The translations under genes and the position numbers were made by a program. Shown here piece by piece: positions 59,958 to 64,000 of a stretch of DNA of 64,000 bases. The DNA is from Neisseria sicca 4320 (GTDB lineage: Bacteria > Pseudomonadota > Gammaproteobacteria > Burkholderiales > Neisseriaceae). Where the stretch lies: NCBI RefSeq assembly GCF_000193735.1, contig NZ_AEPF01000080.1, positions 46,181 through 110,180 on the forward strand, in the 5' to 3' direction. Positions within the stretch are counted from its first letter, which is position 1; each line of letters opens with the position of its first letter. Below the pieces are notes generated by a model that did no database searches, had not been told where the DNA came from, and saw only the letters and a program-made list of their open reading frames with translations.

Positions 59958-61592
59958 TCAGCCTTTTTTATTGTTCAACGCGGCTTTGACAAACGCGGTG
60001 AACAAAGGATGGCCTTTGCGCGGGTTGGAAGTAAACTCGGGGTGGAACTGGCAGGCGAAGAACCAAGGATGGTTCGGCAGTTCGATGGTTTCGACCAAGC
60101 GTTCGCGTCCTGCGGATACGCCGCCGATGACCAAGCCTGCCTGTTCCAGCGTAGGAACGTAGTTGTTGTTGACTTCGTAGCGGTGGCGGTGGCGTTCGCG
60201 GATGTGTTCGCTGCCGTAGATTTTGGCGGCGAGGCTGCCTGCTTTCAATTCAACCTCTTGCGCACCCAAACGCATGGTGCCGCCCAAATCGGCAGATTCG
60301 TCGCGGGTTTCGACGCTGCCGTCGGCAGTTTGCCATTCGTCAATCAGGGCGACGACGGGCGCGGCGCATTTGAGGTCGAACTCGGTGGAGTTCGCGCCTT
60401 TCAAGCCTGCCACGTCGCGGGCGTATTCGATCAGCGCAATCTGCATACCGAGGCAGATGCCCAAGTATGGCACGTTGTTTTCACGGGCGTAGCGCACGGC
60501 GGCGATTTTGCCTTCCACGCCGCGCGAGCCGAAACCGCCGGGAACGAGAATGGCGTCCATGTCTTTGAGCATGGAAACGTCGCCGTTGTTTTTCTCGATG
60601 TTTTCGCTGTCAACAAAGGTGATTTGCACGTCGGTTTCGGTGTGGATGCCCGCGTGTTTCAAGGCTTCGATCAGCGATTTGTAGGATTCGGTCAAATCGA
60701 CGTATTTGCCGACCATGGCGATTTTGACGGTGTGTTTCGGATTTTTGATGGCATGGACGATTTTTTTCCACGCGGTCAAATCCGCCTGTTGCACGTTCAG
60801 CTGCAACTGCTCGGTAATGATATTGTCGATGCCTTGGTTGTGCAACATTTCGGGGCATTCGTAGATGCTGTCCACGTCGTAGCTGCCCACAATCGCGCGC
60901 TCTTCCACATTGCAGAACAGGGCGATTTTGCGGCGTTCGTCCGCGGGCATTTCCCTGTCCATGCGGCAAATCAGGATGTCGGGTTGCAAACCGATACTCA
61001 ACATTTCTTTAACGGTGTGCTGGGTCGGCTTGGTTTTGATTTCGCCGGCGGCGGCGATGTAGGGAACGTAGCTCAAGTGGGCGAACAAGGTGTTGTTGCG
61101 TCCCAACTGGCTGCGCATCTGACGGATGGCTTCCAAAAACGGCAGCGATTCAATGTCGCCGACCGTACCGCCGATTTCAACGATGGCAACATCGTAACCC
61201 GCCGCGCCTTCGTGGATGCGGCGTTTGATTTCGTCGGTAATGTGCGGGATGACTTGAACCGTGCCGCCGAGGTAGTCGCCGCGGCGTTCTTTGGCGATGA
61301 CGTTTTCGTACACCTGCCCCGTACTGAAACTGTTGCGGCGGGTCATGATGGCGTTGATGAAGCGTTCGTAGTGTCCCAAGTCGAGGTCGGTTTCCGCGCC
61401 GTCGTCGGTGACGAACACTTCGCCGTGCTGAAACGGACTCATCGTGCCGGGGTCGACGTTGATATAAGGGTCGAGCTTGAGCATGGTCACGTTCAAACCG
61501 CGCGATTCGAGGATGGTGGCAATAGAAGCGGCGGCGATACCTTTCCCGAGTGAAGATACGACGCCGCCGGTTACGAAAATAAATTTAGTCAT
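59958..61592 (-). CDS. pyrG: CTP synthase
   Basis: Makes CTP from UTP, ATP and glutamine. The 544 residues contain the synthetase start FVTGGVVSSLGKGIAAASI, DPYINVDPGTMSPFQHGEVFV, EIGGTVGDIES, and the C-terminal glutamine amidotransferase domain with nucleophile Cys in YLGICLGMQIAL and the His/Glu pair in CQFHPEFTSNP. eno and kdsA, frequent neighbours elsewhere, are not adjacent. Confidence 0.97.
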   Translation of the reverse strand: MTKFIFVTGGVVSSLGKGIAAASIATILESRGLNVTMLKLDPYINVDPGTMSPFQHGEVFVTDDGAETDLDLGHYERFINAIMTRRNSFSTGQVYENVIAKERRGDYLGGTVQVIPHITDEIKRRIHEGAAGYDVAIVEIGGTVGDIESLPFLEAIRQMRSQLGRNNTLFAHLSYVPYIAAAGEIKTKPTQHTVKEMLSIGLQPDILICRMDREMPADERRKIALFCNVEERAIVGSYDVDSIYECPEMLHNQGIDNIITEQLQLNVQQADLTAWKKIVHAIKNPKHTVKIAMVGKYVDLTESYKSLIEALKHAGIHTETDVQITFVDSENIEKNNGDVSMLKDMDAILVPGGFGSRGVEGKIAAVRYARENNVPYLGICLGMQIALIEYARDVAGLKGANSTEFDLKCAAPVVALIDEWQTADGSVETRDESADLGGTMRLGAQEVELKAGSLAAKIYGSEHIRERHRHRYEVNNNYVPTLEQAGLVIGGVSAGRERLVETIELPNHPWFFACQFHPEFTSNPRKGHPLFTAFVKAALNNKKG

Positions 61593-61671
61593 GATGCAGT
61601 ACCCATGTTGGAATACGGAATTTTACCTTTAAGCGGGTTTTCTGGCAAACGCGGGACGGGATGCGGATGTG

Positions 61672-61815
61672 GTTTTCAGACGACCTCCGCTTCTACCCTT
61701 TTGCGTCTAGGCAAGGCAATAATTTGTTAAAATAACGCCTGTTTGCGATTACTGATGACGATAAGGTCGTCTGAAAATACCGGATGGCCAGGCCGGTTTG
61801 TTAAGATTAATTGAT
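61672..61815. promoter_or_regulatory. trkH leader bounded by two DUS copies
   Basis: A DUS at 61674-61685 and an opposite copy at 61764-61775 bracket an AT-rich stretch with TTGTTAAAATAAC that could contain the -10 region of trkH. Confidence 0.4.
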
Positions 61816-63273
61816 ATGTACAAGTTACTTCCCATTATCCACATTTTGTCCAGACTGGGGCTGCTGTTTTCATTGGTCCTTGCAGTGCCGACGCTGATGT
61901 CGTATTTTTTTCTGGACAACGCGTTTCCCGCATTTGCCTCCACGGCTTTGGCGACGACGCTGACTTCTTGCGCGGTTTTGTTGCTGACTTTCCAGTTTCG
62001 CCGCGAGCTTCGCCCGCGCGACGGATTTACGTTGGTTTTGATGTTGTGGCTGGCGTTTGCGCTGGTGGCGTCCATGCCCATTTATATTCATATACCGGGC
62101 ATCAGTTTTACCGATGCGTTTTTTGAGGCGATGTCCGGACTGACGACGACGGGCGCGACGGTCATGACAAGCTTGGACACGCTTGATCCGTCGATAAATT
62201 TTTGGCGGCATATGCTCAACTGGCTGGGCGGCATGGGTATCATCGTGCTGGCGGTAGCGATTCTGCCGATGCTGGGCGTGGGCGGAACGCAGCTCTTCAA
62301 AGCTGAAATTCCGGGGATGGACAAAGAAAGCAAGATGGCGCCGCGCATTTCGCAGGTGGCAAAAAAGCTGTGGTTCTTCTATACGATGACGACGACGGCG
62401 GCTTTTCTGACGCTGCATTTTGCGGGGATGAGCTGGTTTGACGCGCTTTGCCACGCGATGTCGGCGGTGTCGTTGGGCGGTTTTTCGACACACGATGCCA
62501 GCATCGCTTATTTTGATTCGCTGACCGTCGAATGGGCGGTCATGTTTTTCACGCTCTGGGGCGGTATCAACTTCGCCACGCATTTCACGGCACTGACACG
62601 ACGCTCGCTCAAATCTTATTGGCGGGACGAAGAGTGCCGCGTACTGCTGTCGCTGCTGGCGGTAAGTGTTTTGATGTCGGCGGTATATCTGTGGCAGAAG
62701 GATTTTTATGCAACCTTTGGAGATTCGCTGCGTTTTGTGAGCTTCAACTTTGTCTCCATCGGGTTGGCAAGCGGTTTTTCCAACACGGATTTCGCGCAAT
62801 GGCCGCTGATCGTGTCACTGTGGATGTTTTTCCTGTCCAATTTGCTGGCAAGCTCCGGCTCAATGGGCGGCGGCATTAAAAACGTGCGGGCATTGGTTTT
62901 GTTCAAATTCAGCCTGCGCGAAATGTTGGTTCTGCTGCACCCGAGAGCAGTGCGCACGGTCAAGGTCAACGGACGCATGATTCACGACCGCATGGCGCTG
63001 ACGGTGATGGCCTTTATTTCGATTTATTTCATGACGACGATTGTCTTCAGCTTTTTGCTGATGGCAAGCGGGATGGAATTTATCTCAGCCTTCACCGCCG
63101 TCATCGCGTGCATTACCAATGCGGGACCGGGCTTGGGTGAAGTCGGACCGGCGGGCAGCTATGCGGTATTGAGCGATGTGCAAAAGTGGCTGTGTTCGGC
63201 CGTCATGCTGCTGGGACGCTTGGAAATTTTTACCGTGTTGATTTTGCTGACACCGGCTTATTGGAAAAAATAA
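61816..63273 (+). CDS. trkH: Trk potassium uptake channel protein TrkH
   Basis: Inner-membrane potassium-translocating subunit working with TrkA. The 485-residue protein has repeated M1-P-M2 units; selectivity-filter-like TTTGATVMTSLD after FEAMSGL, AVSLGGFSTHD, SIGLASGFSNTD and ITNAGPGLGEVG mark the four pore loops. Start is the ATG at 61816 giving MYKLLPIIHILSRLG, which matches the usual TrkH N-terminus; an upstream start would add six residues. Note that trkA is at 56019, unlinked but nearby. Confidence 0.95.
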   Translation: MYKLLPIIHILSRLGLLFSLVLAVPTLMSYFFLDNAFPAFASTALATTLTSCAVLLLTFQFRRELRPRDGFTLVLMLWLAFALVASMPIYIHIPGISFTDAFFEAMSGLTTTGATVMTSLDTLDPSINFWRHMLNWLGGMGIIVLAVAILPMLGVGGTQLFKAEIPGMDKESKMAPRISQVAKKLWFFYTMTTTAAFLTLHFAGMSWFDALCHAMSAVSLGGFSTHDASIAYFDSLTVEWAVMFFTLWGGINFATHFTALTRRSLKSYWRDEECRVLLSLLAVSVLMSAVYLWQKDFYATFGDSLRFVSFNFVSIGLASGFSNTDFAQWPLIVSLWMFFLSNLLASSGSMGGGIKNVRALVLFKFSLREMLVLLHPRAVRTVKVNGRMIHDRMALTVMAFISIYFMTTIVFSFLLMASGMEFISAFTAVIACITNAGPGLGEVGPAGSYAVLSDVQKWLCSAVMLLGRLEIFTVLILLTPAYWKK

Positions 63274-63321
63274 AGACAGGTCGTCTGAAAACCGATTCAG
63301 GTTTTCAGACGACCTGTCTTT
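63272..63321. terminator. DUS inverted-repeat terminator
   Basis: AAAGACAGGTCGTCTGAAAAC pairs with its complement across CGATTCAG, starting within the trkH stop codon; AAAGAC extends the DUS stem by 6 bp. Confidence 0.75.
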
Positions 63322-63406
63322 AGCAGGGAAAACGTTACAGCCCGATTGTCAATCGGTTCAATATCTTGATTGACCCGCCGGCATCAGGGCAAACATTCCC
63401 GAGCGA

Positions 63407-63859
63407 TTATTTCAGATGAATCGTCGGTTGATAGCCTTTTGCCTCTTCCGAACCGTCAAACGGCACCACAACGCCATCCGCGTAAGTGACATACGCTTTG
63501 TATTTCACTGAGACATCGCCTTTAGGATTCAACGCGATAAACGGGAACGAAGTAAATTCGCCCGCTTCCATGCGGCCTTTGTAAGTAATGCTGACGATAT
63601 TGCCTTGGGCATCTTTTTCCGTTTTATAAGTCCAACCCGGAACAGGATGGATGAACAACAGTTTCACACCTTCGGCAACCACCATTTTTACCCCGGTTAC
63701 CGCCTTACCACGATTGGTCGGCACATTCAGGCGGAAATGGTCTGATTTTCCAGAAATACTATCAACACCATTAGAATTATTGCGAATCGTAACATGCGCC
63801 TGAGCGTCCATCATCAATGCAGACAGTGCCAAAGCAGAAAACAATAGCTTTATTTTCAT
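63407..63859 (-). CDS. YcnI-like (DUF1775) exported protein
   Basis: A 150-residue exported protein. The signal peptide MKIKLLFSALALSALMMDAQA would be cut to leave His as the first mature residue (HVTIRNNS). The domain continues FRLNVPTNRGKAVTGVKMVVAEGVKLLFIHPVPGWTY, the YcnI/DUF1775 pattern; some relatives bind copper through the N-terminal His. Metal binding here is inferred. I start at the ATG at 63859, preceded by GGAGATAACAC; longer in-frame starts lack a signal peptide. Upstream to 64000 I see no further gene. Confidence 0.78.
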   Translation of the reverse strand: MKIKLLFSALALSALMMDAQAHVTIRNNSNGVDSISGKSDHFRLNVPTNRGKAVTGVKMVVAEGVKLLFIHPVPGWTYKTEKDAQGNIVSITYKGRMEAGEFTSFPFIALNPKGDVSVKYKAYVTYADGVVVPFDGSEEAKGYQPTIHLK

Positions 63860-64000
63860 TGTGTTATCTCCGTATAAAGAGTGGATAAAAAGATCACCGC
63901 TGAAGGCTTGCCCGAATCCTAGCAGAGAATGTCCATCAAAGGAGCATATGTTCGCCTTTATTGCGCCAACAAGGGAACAGAAAGCCGAATACACCCATTA

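Noticed and set aside
59871..61553. 560-codon open frame on the plus strand
   Set aside because: It is the complement of pyrG, which has complete catalytic motifs; the antisense product is Phe/Val/Asp-rich with no domain.
1..64000. CRISPR arrays
   Set aside because: Regular repeats in the window are DUS, Correia, hairpin and palindromic elements; no evenly spaced repeat-spacer pattern was seen.
1..64000. tRNA or rRNA genes
   Set aside because: No cloverleaf ending in CCA or rRNA stretch was recognised in the intergenic gaps; this was by eye, so a short tRNA cannot be fully excluded.

Overview
This window is chromosomal DNA from a commensal Neisseria. The 12-mer AGGTCGTCTGAA and its complement occur dozens of times, mostly as inverted pairs just after genes. 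This is the AG-muc dialect of the neisserial DNA uptake sequence (DUS), known from the mucosa/sicca/subflava/flavescens group. N. meningitidis and N. gonorrhoeae use ATGCCGTCTGAA instead. Three 107-bp Correia elements, a PorB-type porin, a neisserial HemO and a hybrid peroxiredoxin-glutaredoxin fit the same assignment. I saw no rRNA, tRNA or CRISPR array.

Layout. 1-9.7 kb is housekeeping: a YgfX-like fragment, a conserved hypothetical, an amino-acid ABC ATPase, rsmA, an Old Yellow Enzyme, an OlsB-like/PlsC-like lipid pair, rpoD and dnaG. 9.7-11.6 kb holds an AT-rich leader and an organophosphate antiporter. 11.7-18.5 kb is a haem/iron locus on the minus strand (TonB-dependent receptor, hemophilin-like secreted protein, Slam translocator) with Fur-like sites. 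18.5-28.2 kb carries a DsbD_2/TauE-like membrane protein, a DUF445 protein, gabD, an MliC-like lipoprotein, yajC-secD-secF and a histone-deacetylase-like enzyme. 28.3-31 kb holds haem oxygenase followed by a two-lobed TbpB-like surface lipoprotein. 31.4-45.8 kb contains gamma-carbonic anhydrase, maf, a lipoprotein, glutamate dehydrogenase, gph, recX, an AraC regulator divergent from three small thiol/redox genes, a dihydrolipoyl-dehydrogenase-like enzyme next to the peroxiredoxin-glutaredoxin hybrid, a second PlsC-like gene, mutM, a methyltransferase and trpB.

46-54.2 kb is the most distinctive metabolic block. A class I fumarase diverges from three overlapping genes encoding a FrdB-like iron-sulfur protein, a FrdA-like flavoprotein and a NuoF-like NADH/FMN subunit, followed by a DASS-family dicarboxylate antiporter. 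Together they look like a soluble NADH-linked fumarate reduction module. The NuoF-like gene is frameshifted at a run of seven T. At 54.2-57.4 kb the 5' third of trkA is duplicated; between the two copies lie a low-GC SUKH-type immunity gene and a decayed IS5-family element. The window ends with a SIMPL protein, the porin, pyrG, trkH (partner of trkA) and a YcnI-like protein.

Most transcription units end in DUS inverted repeats that can fold as terminators. Several DUS copies lie inside coding sequence, one supplying the rsmA stop codon and several encoding a recurring SDDL peptide.
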